From the NCBI RefSeq assembly GCF_018917235.1, contig NZ_JAHLOF010000004.1, positions 186,001 to 250,000 on the forward strand: 64,000 nucleotides of DNA. The letters are read 5' to 3'. This document shows, piece after piece, positions 8,298 through 16,810 of this stretch. This stretch comes from Metaclostridioides mangenotii. GTDB lineage: Bacteria; Bacillota; Clostridia; Peptostreptococcales; Peptostreptococcaceae. Made by a program: the position numbers and the translations under genes. Each line of letters starts with the position of its first letter. Position 1 is the first letter of the stretch. Under the pieces are notes generated by a model. It was not told where the DNA came from. It was given only the letters and a program-made list of their open reading frames with translations, and did not search any database.

Positions 8298-8322
8298 TTT
8301 AATTTAATTTGGAGGGAAAAAA

Positions 8323-9420
8323 ATGAGTAAATCAAAAAAGGTTAAGGCATTATTGTTAGTTACTGTACTTGGGACTTCGGTACTGACAGGATGTAGCTCT
8401 AAAAAAGAAGCAGCTAAAAATGATGATGATTACGCAATAACAGTTGGATATTATAATTGTGATCACATGACTGCTGCACCAGTTGGAGTTAAAGCTGGAA
8501 TTTATGAAGATTTGGGTTTGAAAGTTAAAACTTTAGGAAATGGAAAAGTTCCTGAAGCAATGGCTGCTGGGCAGATGGATGCTGGATATATAGGTACTGG
8601 AGGTTTAGCTGGAGCAATTCCAAAGGGATCACCAATAGTGGTTGCGGCAAATAATCATAGTGGAGGTTCTGAGTATTTGATTGTCTCAAATGATATAAAA
8701 GACCCTAAAGATTTAATCGGGCAAAAGATTGCTGGGGATCCTGATAATGATACTTTGTGGCAAACTGACTATGGGCCTGAAGCAGGGATACCTGCAAAAT
8801 CAAGTGAGTACGATTGTGTAGATATGGAGTCAGACAAAGATGCGTATTTAGCATTTAAAACTGGTAAAATTAAAGCTTTTACATCTTGTGATCCATGGGG
8901 ATCAGTAGCAGAATTTGAAGGTACAGGTAAAATAATTGCTTCTACACAGTATAAAGAAGAATCAACAGGGAAGCAGTATAATTGTTGTTCGTTTTCACTA
9001 AATAAAAACTTTATTAAAGAGCATCCAGAACTAGCTAAAAAATTAGTTTTAGCTCATACAAAATCAATTGAATACATATACACTAACCCGGTTAAAGCAG
9101 CAAAAATATTTGCTGAAGACTATAATGTAGAAGAAGAAGTAGCACTTATGACGATTTATAAGAAAACAGTTGGGGAAGGTAGAACTTTAACTTGGAAAAT
9201 TACTGGTGATGAGTATAAAAACAATTTAGAGATGTATAAAGAGTACAAAAAAATGGATAAAGTTCCTAATTATGACGAAGTAGTAGATAAAAGTTTATTA
9301 GATTCATGTGGAGCTGATGATTTCGATACATTTATTAAAGAAAAAGTAGATCCAGTATTTCCTAAAGGCATGAGCTATGAAGAATGGAAAGCTAAAGCTA
9401 TGGAAATGGATGAAAAATAG
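8323..9420 (+). CDS. ABC substrate-binding lipoprotein (NMT1/SsuA-like) of the SAO operon
   Basis: 365-residue lipoprotein with lipobox LTGC (Cys24) and a type-2 periplasmic-binding fold like the taurine/alkanesulfonate/nitrate binders. Cysteines unusual for the family lie at likely ligand-contact positions: YYNCDHMTAAP at the first strand, EYDCVD, TSCDPWGS in the hinge, and NCCSF. These could hold a soft metal. It has a GGAGGG site at good distance. The next gene encodes a second, smaller substrate-binding-like protein carrying Sec, so the importer may use two binding proteins. Which of the two carries the name saoB is not certain to me. Confidence 0.85.
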   Translation: MSKSKKVKALLLVTVLGTSVLTGCSSKKEAAKNDDDYAITVGYYNCDHMTAAPVGVKAGIYEDLGLKVKTLGNGKVPEAMAAGQMDAGYIGTGGLAGAIPKGSPIVVAANNHSGGSEYLIVSNDIKDPKDLIGQKIAGDPDNDTLWQTDYGPEAGIPAKSSEYDCVDMESDKDAYLAFKTGKIKAFTSCDPWGSVAEFEGTGKIIASTQYKEESTGKQYNCCSFSLNKNFIKEHPELAKKLVLAHTKSIEYIYTNPVKAAKIFAEDYNVEEEVALMTIYKKTVGEGRTLTWKITGDEYKNNLEMYKEYKKMDKVPNYDEVVDKSLLDSCGADDFDTFIKEKVDPVFPKGMSYEEWKAKAMEMDEK

Positions 9421-9427
9421 ATAGGCT

Positions 9428-10234
9428 ATGAAGTTAATGAGTAGATTAAGAAATATTGTAATTTCGGTAACAATAATTTTAATATGTTTGGTTTTGTTAT
9501 TTTTAAATTTTAATACGAAAGATCATATAAAAGGCAAAATGAAAATAGGGGTATCTGATGATACCTCTGGTTTCGTAATAAACTACATGACAGAAAAAAA
9601 TATATTTGAAGGATTAGAAATCAATGATGTTTTAGATATGTATTCTGTATCTGACTGCTGATCAAGTACTACACAGTGGGCTCTGAGTTCAGAGGAAATG
9701 GATATGGCAATAATCTGCAAAGATGCAGCTAAAGAATATGTAAAAAATGATGCAAACTTTGAGATAGTTGGACCTCTAATTAAAAATTCGGATATATTTT
9801 TGTTAGGGCCTAAAATACCAAAATCTATTGGAGTAACTCAAAAAAGAGATTACCAATACGATTTGGTTAAAAAGTATTATAAAGATGCAGAGATAGTTCC
9901 ACTTATAGGAACAGCTTTGGGCTATGGACTTGAAAGCAATTTAGTCGATGCAATAGTTATTGATGCTATTAAATCTCTTACTATAAAAGGTGATAAAAGG
10001 TCAACTGCAACAGAAGGTGAGTACGAAAGCTATGTACTAGTTGTAAATAAAGATTTCAAAGATACAGATTCATACGCAAAATTTATAAGGTTTTACAATG
10101 AAGCTGTTAAAGATCTAGAGAATGGGAAAGTCTTTAAAAAAGCTATCGAAAATTATAAGGGAATTGATATTTCAAATAAAGAGATGGAGGAAATAATAAA
10201 TTGGAAAGTAAAATTTCTACAGATAGAAGAATAG
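9428..10234 (+). CDS. saoB: ABC transporter substrate-binding selenoprotein (Cys-Sec motif)
   Basis: Codon 78 is TGA (9659-9661), directly after a Cys codon. Read through, it gives 268 residues with the motif SDCUSSTTQW. The part after the TGA continues as a normal binding-protein domain (GVTQKRDYQYDLVKKYY, ALGYGLESNLVDAIVID). An N-terminal membrane anchor (VISVTIILICLVLLF) replaces a lipobox. A small hairpin CTCTG-AGTT-CAGAG at 9681-9694 could be the bacterial SECIS. The protein is shorter than typical SsuA-like proteins. The adjacent Cys-Sec pair is a plausible soft-metal clamp on the outside of the membrane. The name is from memory; the Sec call is from the sequence. It overlaps the permease gene by 34 bases. 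Confidence 0.82.
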
Positions 10235-11010
10235 CTATTAGAAAAAAGAAAAATACAATAAGTTTTTTAGAAACACTATATAGAGTTTTACTTGTGTTGA
10301 CTATAGTAACAGTATGGCATTTTGCTGCGATTGAGATAGGAAGCTCATTACTACTTCCTATGCCATTAGATGTTTTTAAAGGATTTATAACATGTATTAC
10401 TGATCCTGAAATAGTAAAAAATCTAATGATAACTCTTCAAAGAGTATTAAAAGGTTTTTTATGTGCACTTGGGATAGGTCTTCCAATAGGGTTAATTATG
10501 GGATTTTCAATAACTAGCGAAAAAGTATTATCACCTATGATTGACTCGGTGAGACAAGTACCAATAATGGCATGGGTCCCACTTACAATAGTTTGGTTTG
10601 GTATAGGCGATGGGCCTACAATATTTTTAATAGCATTTGCAGGTGTATTTCCTATTATCCTAAATACTATACAAGGGGTTAGAGCAATATCAAAAGATTA
10701 CTACAATGCTGCAAGAAGTATGGGTGCATCTCCGATATCGATTTTCTTTAATGTTATTATTCCAGCTGCTCTACCGGATATACTCACAGGTTCAAGGCTT
10801 GCAATAAGTACTGGTTGGATGTCTGTAATCTGAGCAGAGTTTATAGCTACGAGTGCCGGTCTTGGTTACTCTATGGTACAAGCTCAGACAATGATGAGAA
10901 CTGAGCTATTGGTTGCCCTTATGTGTATGGCAGCTATTATAGGATTTTTAATAGATTTAATATTAAAATTTGTAAACAAAACTCTTTGTAAATGGAGGTT
11001 TGCAAGCTAA
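10201..11010 (+). CDS. saoP: ABC transporter permease selenoprotein
   Basis: 269-residue BPD-type permease (SsuC/TauC-like) read through TGA at 10831-10833 (codon 211). Before it stands the EAA-type loop NAARSMGASPISIFFNVIIP. The Sec lies in GWMSVI-U-AEFIATSAGLGY, immediately before the conserved AE that follows the last loop and where other permeases have Val or Ala. Without readthrough the protein would lose its last 58 residues including the final membrane span. The TTG start overlaps the end of the upstream gene. A Sec inside the translocation path of an ABC importer is striking and suggests direct selenolate contact with a soft-metal substrate (inference). Confidence 0.87.
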
Positions 11011-11762
11011 TGAAGTTGGACGTAAAAAATATAAGCAAATCGTTTATAAACAATAAAAAACATGTAGAAGTACTCAAAAATATTAATTTAGAAGTAGATC
11101 AGGGCGAGTTTATATGCCTACTTGGTCCTTCTGGATGTGGTAAGACTACTTTGCTTACTATAATAGGTGGATTTCAAAAACCTGATAGTGGAGAAATTTG
11201 GGTAAATGAAAACAAAGTTACTAAACCTGGAATTGATAGAGCATTTATATTTCAAAATTATGCTTTATTTCCTTGGAAGAGCGTAAGAGACAATGTACTA
11301 TACCCTATGAAACAGCAAAAGATATCAAGAGAAGAACGTGAAAAAAAGTTAGCAGAACTTATAGAAATGGCTGATTTAAAAGGAAAAGAGAGTATGTATC
11401 CGCACCAGCTTTCTGGAGGGATGAAACAGAGAGTTGCAGTAATAAGAGCTTTAGCATGCAATCCAGAAGTACTCCTTATGGACGAACCTTTGGGAGCTGT
11501 CGATCTTAAGATGAGACAAAATCTACAAGAAGAGTTAGAAAAAATATGGTCATCTAATAAAATTACTGCTGTTATGGTAACTCATGATGTGGATGAAGCA
11601 GTATATATGAGTGATAGAGTAATAATTATGTCACGTAACAAAGGTGAGATTATAGGAAATATAAAGGTTGAAATTCCTAGACCTCGAAATAGAGAATGCA
11701 AGGAATATGAAGAATACAAATCTCATGTATCTGAAATACTATCAACTTGTTATGATGCTTAG
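11010..11762 (+). CDS. saoA: ABC transporter ATP-binding protein
   Basis: 250-residue ATPase of the nitrate/taurine/sulfonate type. Walker A GPSGCGKTT (about residues 37-45), Q-loop FQNYALFPW, signature LSGGMKQR, Walker B VLLMDEP and switch His in VTHD are all intact. ATG 11010 overlaps the saoP stop (TAATG), with GGAGG at ideal spacing. An in-frame ATG at 10992 lies before that site and is rejected. It energises the import of the compound bound by the two upstream binding proteins. Confidence 0.92.
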   Translation: MKLDVKNISKSFINNKKHVEVLKNINLEVDQGEFICLLGPSGCGKTTLLTIIGGFQKPDSGEIWVNENKVTKPGIDRAFIFQNYALFPWKSVRDNVLYPMKQQKISREEREKKLAELIEMADLKGKESMYPHQLSGGMKQRVAVIRALACNPEVLLMDEPLGAVDLKMRQNLQEELEKIWSSNKITAVMVTHDVDEAVYMSDRVIIMSRNKGEIIGNIKVEIPRPRNRECKEYEEYKSHVSEILSTCYDA

Positions 11763-11770
11763 GGGGAAAT

Positions 11771-12394
11771 ATGAGCGAAGTAGAAAAGTATAAAAATTTA
11801 GATGAAACTGAAAGACATATAAGACTATCAATAATGAATATGATAATTGATGAAAAACGTAGTGTTTCAGTTGATGAAGTTGTAGAAAAACTAAGTGCAG
11901 AATTAAATTTGGATGAATATCGTTTAGTAAAGACGTTAGAGCATTTTAAAAATGAAAATGTACTTGTAACCGATGAAGAAAATATTAATTTTATATATCC
12001 AGTGTCTGCATTAGCAACAAATCACAATGTTACTCTTGATGATGGTAGAAGTTTTTATGCAATGTGTGCAATTGATGCAATTGGAACATCATGTACTTTT
12101 CATCAAAATGTAACAATTAATTCGATGTGTTGTGTAAGAGGTACAGAGATTAATATTAGAGTTAAGGATGAGCAGATTGAGTATGTAAACAATCAAGACC
12201 TTAGAGTTCTACATGTTAATTTAGACAAGCACTCAGAATGGGCGGCAAGTTGTTGAAACATTATGAATTTCTTCTGGACGAAGGATGAATATTCAAACTG
12301 GGTGAAACTAAATGAAATGGAAAATAATGAAGATATATATTGCTTGGATATTCAAGAAGCATTAGATGTAGCATATAAAATATTTAAACTATAA
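11771..12394 (+). CDS. saoL: MerB-like organometal lyase selenoprotein
   Basis: 207 residues when TGA at 12254-12256 (codon 162) is read as Sec. It resembles organomercurial lyase MerB: a winged-helix-like N-terminus, FYAMCAID (C99, D102), C120 in NSMCC, and SCU162N followed by FFWTKDEYSNW, matching the F-F-A-S...W stretch of MerB. The known MerB residues Cys96, Asp99, Cys117 and Cys159 correspond here to C99, D102, C120 and U162, all with the same offset of 3, so the Sec falls on catalytic Cys159. A CTTC-TGGAC-GAAG hairpin at 12271-12283 fits a bacterial SECIS. It likely cleaves a carbon-metal or carbon-metalloid bond in the cytoplasm. It is last in the operon, before a terminator. Name saoL from memory. 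Confidence 0.87.
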
Positions 12395-12397
12395 TTC

Positions 12398-12455
12398 ATA
12401 CGGTACTTTTTATAAGATAAATTATTATTTTGTAGGAAGTAGCGTATTTTTTATT
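12398..12455 (+). terminator. Terminator of the sao operon
   Basis: Stem ATACGGTACTT / AAGTAGCGTAT (one mismatch) with a 28-base AT-rich loop, followed by a T run. Confidence 0.6.
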
Positions 12456-12538
12456 ATTTTTTTTACTATGTTATAATTATATGTAATAAATTAATATCAA
12501 AAATATTTATAAACTAGTGAAATGAAGGAGATGATATT

Positions 12539-14233
12539 GTGAAATTTTCAGAATTTAAATATATAAGACCGGATTATTTGTATCTAAAATCTAATTTTAT
12601 AGATATTGTGAGTAAAATTGAGAAAGCAAAATCTTATAATGATCAAAAGTCACATATCGAAGAGATAAACAAACTTAGAAATGACATAGAATCTATGAAG
12701 ACTATAGTTTCTATAAGATACGGATTAAACACGAAAGATAAATTTTATTTAGATGAAAAGCAGTATTGGGATGACTACGGTCCAATATACGATGAATTAA
12801 ATTCTATGTTTTATAAAAGTATAGTGAACTCTAAATATAAAGATGAGATTGAAAAAGATTTTGGAAGGCAATTTTTAAAAATATGCGAGTATTCTATTAA
12901 AGCTTTTTCATCTGATATAATATCTGAACTACAGGAAGAGAATAGACTATGTTCAAAATATACAAAGCTATTAGCATCAGCGGAGATAGAGTATGATGGA
13001 AAATTGAATAATTTATCAGGTGTAAATGCTTATTTGTACAAACAAGATAGAAAAAGTAGAGAGGAAGCTTCCAAAAAATATTATCAATACTTTGAAGAAC
13101 ATCAATTTGAATTCGACAATTTATTTGATGAGCTTGTAAAGATAAGGGATTGTATGTCTAAAAAACTTGGTTTTGAAGATTTTGTAGAATTAGGTTACTT
13201 AAGAATGATGAGGACAGACTACAATGAAGAGATGGTAAAAATCTTTAGAAATCAAATTTTAAGTGATATAGTTCCTTTAGCAAACGATCTATACGACATG
13301 CAAGCTAGACGTTTAAATTTAAAAAGCTTAGATTACATAGATGAGAACATAGAGTTTTCAAATGGAAATGCAAGTCCAAAGGGTGATTCTGAATTTATTT
13401 TTAATTGTGCAAAGAAAATGTATTCAGAACTTTCTAATGAAACGAAAGAATTTTTTAAATACATAATGGATAACGAACTTATAGATTATGAAAATAGATC
13501 GAACAAAGGTGCTGGTGGATACTGCACGTATATACCAAATCAAAAAGCACCTTTTATATTTGCCAATTTCAATTCAACGCTTGATGATATTGATGTACTT
13601 ACTCACGAAGCTGGTCATGCTTTTCAACTTTATATGTCTAGATGGATAGATTGCCCAGATATAAATTTTCCAACTTTAGATAGTTGTGAGATACATTCAA
13701 TGAGTATGGAATTTATAACGTGGCCTTGGATGTATTTATTTTTTAAAGAAGACACTGAAAAGTATAAGTTTTCACACCTATCTACAGCTATTAAATTTAT
13801 CCCGTATGGTGCTTTAGTTGATGAATTTCAACACGAAATATATAGGAATCCAAATATAACAAATACTGAAAGAAAAAATATTTGGAGAAATTTAGAAAGA
13901 AAATATCTCCCTCATAGAAACTACATTGGATGTGATTTTTTAGAAAATGGTGGTTGGTGGTATAAACAAGGACACATATTTAAAAACCCATTTTATTATT
14001 TAGACTACGCACTGGCACAAGTATGCGCTTTGGAAATATGGAAAAAAAGTAGAAATAAAAAAACAAATTATTTTGAAGATTATAAAAATATGTGTAAAGC
14101 AGGAGGTAGTAAGTCTTTTGTAGAAATGATAGAAATAGGAAATTTAAATTCTCCTTTTGAAAAAAATACAATAAGAGAAGTCATAGATGCTGTAGAATTA
14201 TATATTGAAAATATCAATGAGGATATATTTTAA
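12539..14233 (+). CDS. M3-family oligoendopeptidase (PepF-like)
   Basis: 564-residue zinc metallopeptidase with the active-site motif LTHEAGHAF (HExxH) around residue 355, and DSCEIHSMSMEF supplying the third ligand. The length is usual for the M3 oligoendopeptidase F group, which degrades short peptides in the cytoplasm. GTG start 8 bases after AAGGAG. It stands alone between the sao terminator and the glycine riboswitch. Peptide breakdown feeds the Stickland amino acid pathways encoded nearby. Confidence 0.9.
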   Translation: MKFSEFKYIRPDYLYLKSNFIDIVSKIEKAKSYNDQKSHIEEINKLRNDIESMKTIVSIRYGLNTKDKFYLDEKQYWDDYGPIYDELNSMFYKSIVNSKYKDEIEKDFGRQFLKICEYSIKAFSSDIISELQEENRLCSKYTKLLASAEIEYDGKLNNLSGVNAYLYKQDRKSREEASKKYYQYFEEHQFEFDNLFDELVKIRDCMSKKLGFEDFVELGYLRMMRTDYNEEMVKIFRNQILSDIVPLANDLYDMQARRLNLKSLDYIDENIEFSNGNASPKGDSEFIFNCAKKMYSELSNETKEFFKYIMDNELIDYENRSNKGAGGYCTYIPNQKAPFIFANFNSTLDDIDVLTHEAGHAFQLYMSRWIDCPDINFPTLDSCEIHSMSMEFITWPWMYLFFKEDTEKYKFSHLSTAIKFIPYGALVDEFQHEIYRNPNITNTERKNIWRNLERKYLPHRNYIGCDFLENGGWWYKQGHIFKNPFYYLDYALAQVCALEIWKKSRNKKTNYFEDYKNMCKAGGSKSFVEMIEIGNLNSPFEKNTIREVIDAVELYIENINEDIF

Positions 14234-14514
14234 AATAATGGGCACTAATTAAAAATTTTATAAAAAATTCATTATATTTAATCATTTTTTTGAAGTATAT
14301 TTCATATAACATAGTAAGAAAAGTTTGTGATTTCAGTGAATTTTCGGTATAAAATGAAAAAACTTACTTTTTTTGTAAAAAATATGTTGCAATTTGGATT
14401 GAATATTTATATACTATTAATTAAAGAGATAGTAAAAAACTATTAGACAAAATAGTTAAAAACTTATCCAAATGTATTTTTGCATATTTATATACTAAAA
14501 CTAAACATACGGTT

Positions 14515-14645
14515 GAAGCGTATAGGAGACGGCCACATACTATGATGGCGACCGAAGGGACAAATCTAATCTTAGAATCCAAAAGGTTTAGATGAAATTC
14601 TCAGGTAACAGAAGACTATACGTGGACGTGGCTCTGAAGAATATT
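14515..14645 (+). promoter_or_regulatory. Glycine riboswitch aptamer
   Basis: The 495-base gap before grdX holds a glycine-aptamer core: GACCGAAGGGACAAA at 14549-14563, CTCAGGTAACAGAAGAC at about 14600 and CTCTGAAG near 14632. Outer pairings are GCGTATAG (14518-) with CTATACG (about 14617-) and GGCCAC with GTGGC. Only one complete aptamer is evident. It precedes an intrinsic terminator and then grdX, so glycine should switch on the reductase operon. The stretch 14234-14510 holds nothing else I can support. Confidence 0.82.
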
Positions 14646-14648
14646 TTA

Positions 14649-14693
14649 ACAGGGAATGCAAATTGGATATTTGTATTTTCTGTTTTTTATTTT
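14649..14693 (+). terminator. Riboswitch expression-platform terminator
   Basis: A 15-bp stem with G-U pairs (14649-14663 with 14669-14683) followed by a T run, directly after the glycine aptamer and before grdX. Confidence 0.75.
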
Positions 14694-14728
14694 AAGTAAA
14701 TTACAAATTCGAAAGAGAGAGTGTATAA

Positions 14729-15103
14729 ATGATCATTATAACAAACAACTCAAAAGTAAAAGAAGAAACAAATGATGATTTAAATGTTCTATATAAAGAA
14801 GTTGGTTATATAGATATACTGAAAATTTGTAGAGATTTAATTCATGAGGGTTTTAAACTTCTTTCACATCCACTATATGGAAGTGTGAAGCCAAATGAAA
14901 CACCATATAGAACCATAATTTTGAAAAAAGGCAGCGAACTTGATGTACAATCGTTAAGTTTAATCGAAGATTCAATAATTACCGCGACAAAATTCCAAAA
15001 TGACAAAAAAACTCCAAATTGGACTGAATCAGTAAAAGATGATTTTAGAGTAATTGATTTTGATATATTTTACAACACAGTTCAAAGGATACATTATGTA
15101 TAG
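14729..15103 (+). CDS. grdX: GrdX family protein
   Basis: 124-residue small protein beginning MIIITNNSKVKEE, the typical GrdX N-terminus, which precedes trxB in glycine reductase operons of several clostridia. It is soluble, without obvious catalytic residues; its role is unknown. A GAAAGAGAG site precedes the ATG. It is the first gene behind the glycine riboswitch. The gap to trxB is about 260 bases and very AT-rich, so trxB may also have its own promoter. Confidence 0.87.
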   Translation: MIIITNNSKVKEETNDDLNVLYKEVGYIDILKICRDLIHEGFKLLSHPLYGSVKPNETPYRTIILKKGSELDVQSLSLIEDSIITATKFQNDKKTPNWTESVKDDFRVIDFDIFYNTVQRIHYV

Positions 15104-15365
15104 ACAATAGAGGGGAATAAAATAATTCTTTTAATAAACAAGTAATATGAAATAAAACCTTGACAAAGTGGAATTTTCTGAAAAAAGGGAATTTTTAAAA
15201 AAGTAACTGAGGTTTATTTGTTATACCTAAAAACGTTAAAAATCAAATAAATGTGTTTAGTTTAAGTAGATTGTTAAAAAATAGGCGAAAATGTTAAAAA
15301 ATAATCATGATTTTAATTAGTTAATTATTACCAATTATTATAAAACAAAACAGGAGGAATATAAA

Positions 15366-16313
15366 ATGGAAAACGTTTATGACTTAGTAATAATAGGCGC
15401 TGGTCCGGCAGGTTTGTCAGCTGGTTTATATGGATCTAGAGCAAAACTTAATACTTTGATCATCGAAAAAGACAAAACTGGTGGGCAAATAGTTATTACT
15501 CACGAGGTTGCAAACTATCCTGGATCTGTTAGAGAAGCTACTGGACCATCATTAGTTGCAAGAATGGTTGAACAGTGTGAAGAATTTGGAGCAAAAAGAG
15601 TAAAAGATACAATAGAATCAGTAGAGCTAGATGGTGATATAAAAGTTTTAAAAGGTCAAAAAGACGAGTACAGAGCTAAGGCTGTAATTATTGCAACTGG
15701 AGCATCTCCAAGAAAAATAGGCTGCCCAGGAGAGAAAGAACTTACAGGAAAAGGAGTTTCTTACTGTGCAACATGTGATGCAGATTTCTTTGAAGATTTC
15801 GAAGTATTTGTTGTTGGTGGTGGAGATAGTGCACTAGAAGAGGCTATGTATCTAACAAAATTTGCTAGAAAAGTAACTGTCGTACACAGAAGACAAGGAT
15901 TTAGATGTGCTAAGAGTGTGTTAGAAAAATCTCAGGCAAATCCAAAAATAGAGTTTTTACTAGATACAGTAGTTGAAGAAATAAAAGGTGATGGTTTACT
16001 AGAGTCAATAGTTTTCAAAAACAAAGTAACTGGTGAGACTCATGAGTACTTTGCTGATGAAGAAGATGGAACAATGGGATTATTCGTTTTCGTTGGTTTA
16101 GTTTCTCAAACAGAGCTATTTAAAGACAAAGTAGATATGAATGAACAAGGTTATATTATTACAGACCAAGATATGAAAACCAACATACCAGGGGTATTTG
16201 CAGCGGGAGATGTCAGAGAAAAATCATTAAGACAAGTTGTTACAGCATCTGGAGATGGTGCAATAGCTGCAGTAATTGCAGAAAAATACATTGATGAAAA
16301 ATTCCCAGAATAG
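15366..16313 (+). CDS. trxB: Thioredoxin reductase (NADPH-type flavoprotein)
   Basis: 315 residues: FAD-binding GAGPAGLSAGLY at the N-terminus, redox pair CATC (YCATCDADFF) near residue 135, the second dinucleotide site VVGGGDSALEEA, and C-terminal GVFAAGDVREK. It passes electrons to the TrxA next door, which reduces glycine reductase component A in the Stickland pathway. GGAGG site before the ATG. It is the first of the trxB-trxA-grdEABCD series. Confidence 0.95.
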   Translation: MENVYDLVIIGAGPAGLSAGLYGSRAKLNTLIIEKDKTGGQIVITHEVANYPGSVREATGPSLVARMVEQCEEFGAKRVKDTIESVELDGDIKVLKGQKDEYRAKAVIIATGASPRKIGCPGEKELTGKGVSYCATCDADFFEDFEVFVVGGGDSALEEAMYLTKFARKVTVVHRRQGFRCAKSVLEKSQANPKIEFLLDTVVEEIKGDGLLESIVFKNKVTGETHEYFADEEDGTMGLFVFVGLVSQTELFKDKVDMNEQGYIITDQDMKTNIPGVFAAGDVREKSLRQVVTASGDGAIAAVIAEKYIDEKFPE

Positions 16314-16385
16314 TATCCGATTGAATATTATTTAAGGGAGTTTAAATAATAAAATAAAAAATAATTAATATAAGGGGGAAACAAT

Positions 16386-16703
16386 ATGTTATCACTAGAT
16401 AAAGAAACATTTGAAGCTGAAGTATTAAATTCTGATGAGGTAGTATTTGTTGATTTTTGGAGTGAAGGTTGTGAGCCTTGCAAAGCTTTACTACCAGACA
16501 TTGAAAAGTTATCTGAAACATATGGAGATAAAATAAAATTCTGTAAGATGGACACTACAAAAGCAAGAAGATTAGCTATAAAACAAAAAGTATTAGGACT
16601 TCCAACTCTAGCAATATACAAAAATGGTGAAAAAATAGACGAGGTTACTAAAGATGATGCAACAGTACCTAATATAGAAGAAATGATCAAAAAACACTTA
16701 TAA
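16386..16703 (+). CDS. trxA: Thioredoxin of the glycine reductase operon
   Basis: 105-residue thioredoxin with active site GCEPCK (residues about 30-35) instead of the general WCGPC. The GCxPC form is typical of thioredoxins encoded in clostridial and eubacterial grd operons. The cis-proline region GLPTLAIYKNGE is present. Electron carrier between TrxB and GrdA. GGGGGA site before the ATG. Confidence 0.95.
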   Translation: MLSLDKETFEAEVLNSDEVVFVDFWSEGCEPCKALLPDIEKLSETYGDKIKFCKMDTTKARRLAIKQKVLGLPTLAIYKNGEKIDEVTKDDATVPNIEEMIKKHL

Positions 16704-16810
16704 AATACGTTGAAAACATTCGCAATCAATAGAAAAAAGAAGTAGACTAACAAAGGTATAAATTTGACACTGGTCAGATATATATAAATCTAAATATTAG
16801 GAGGTGCAGT

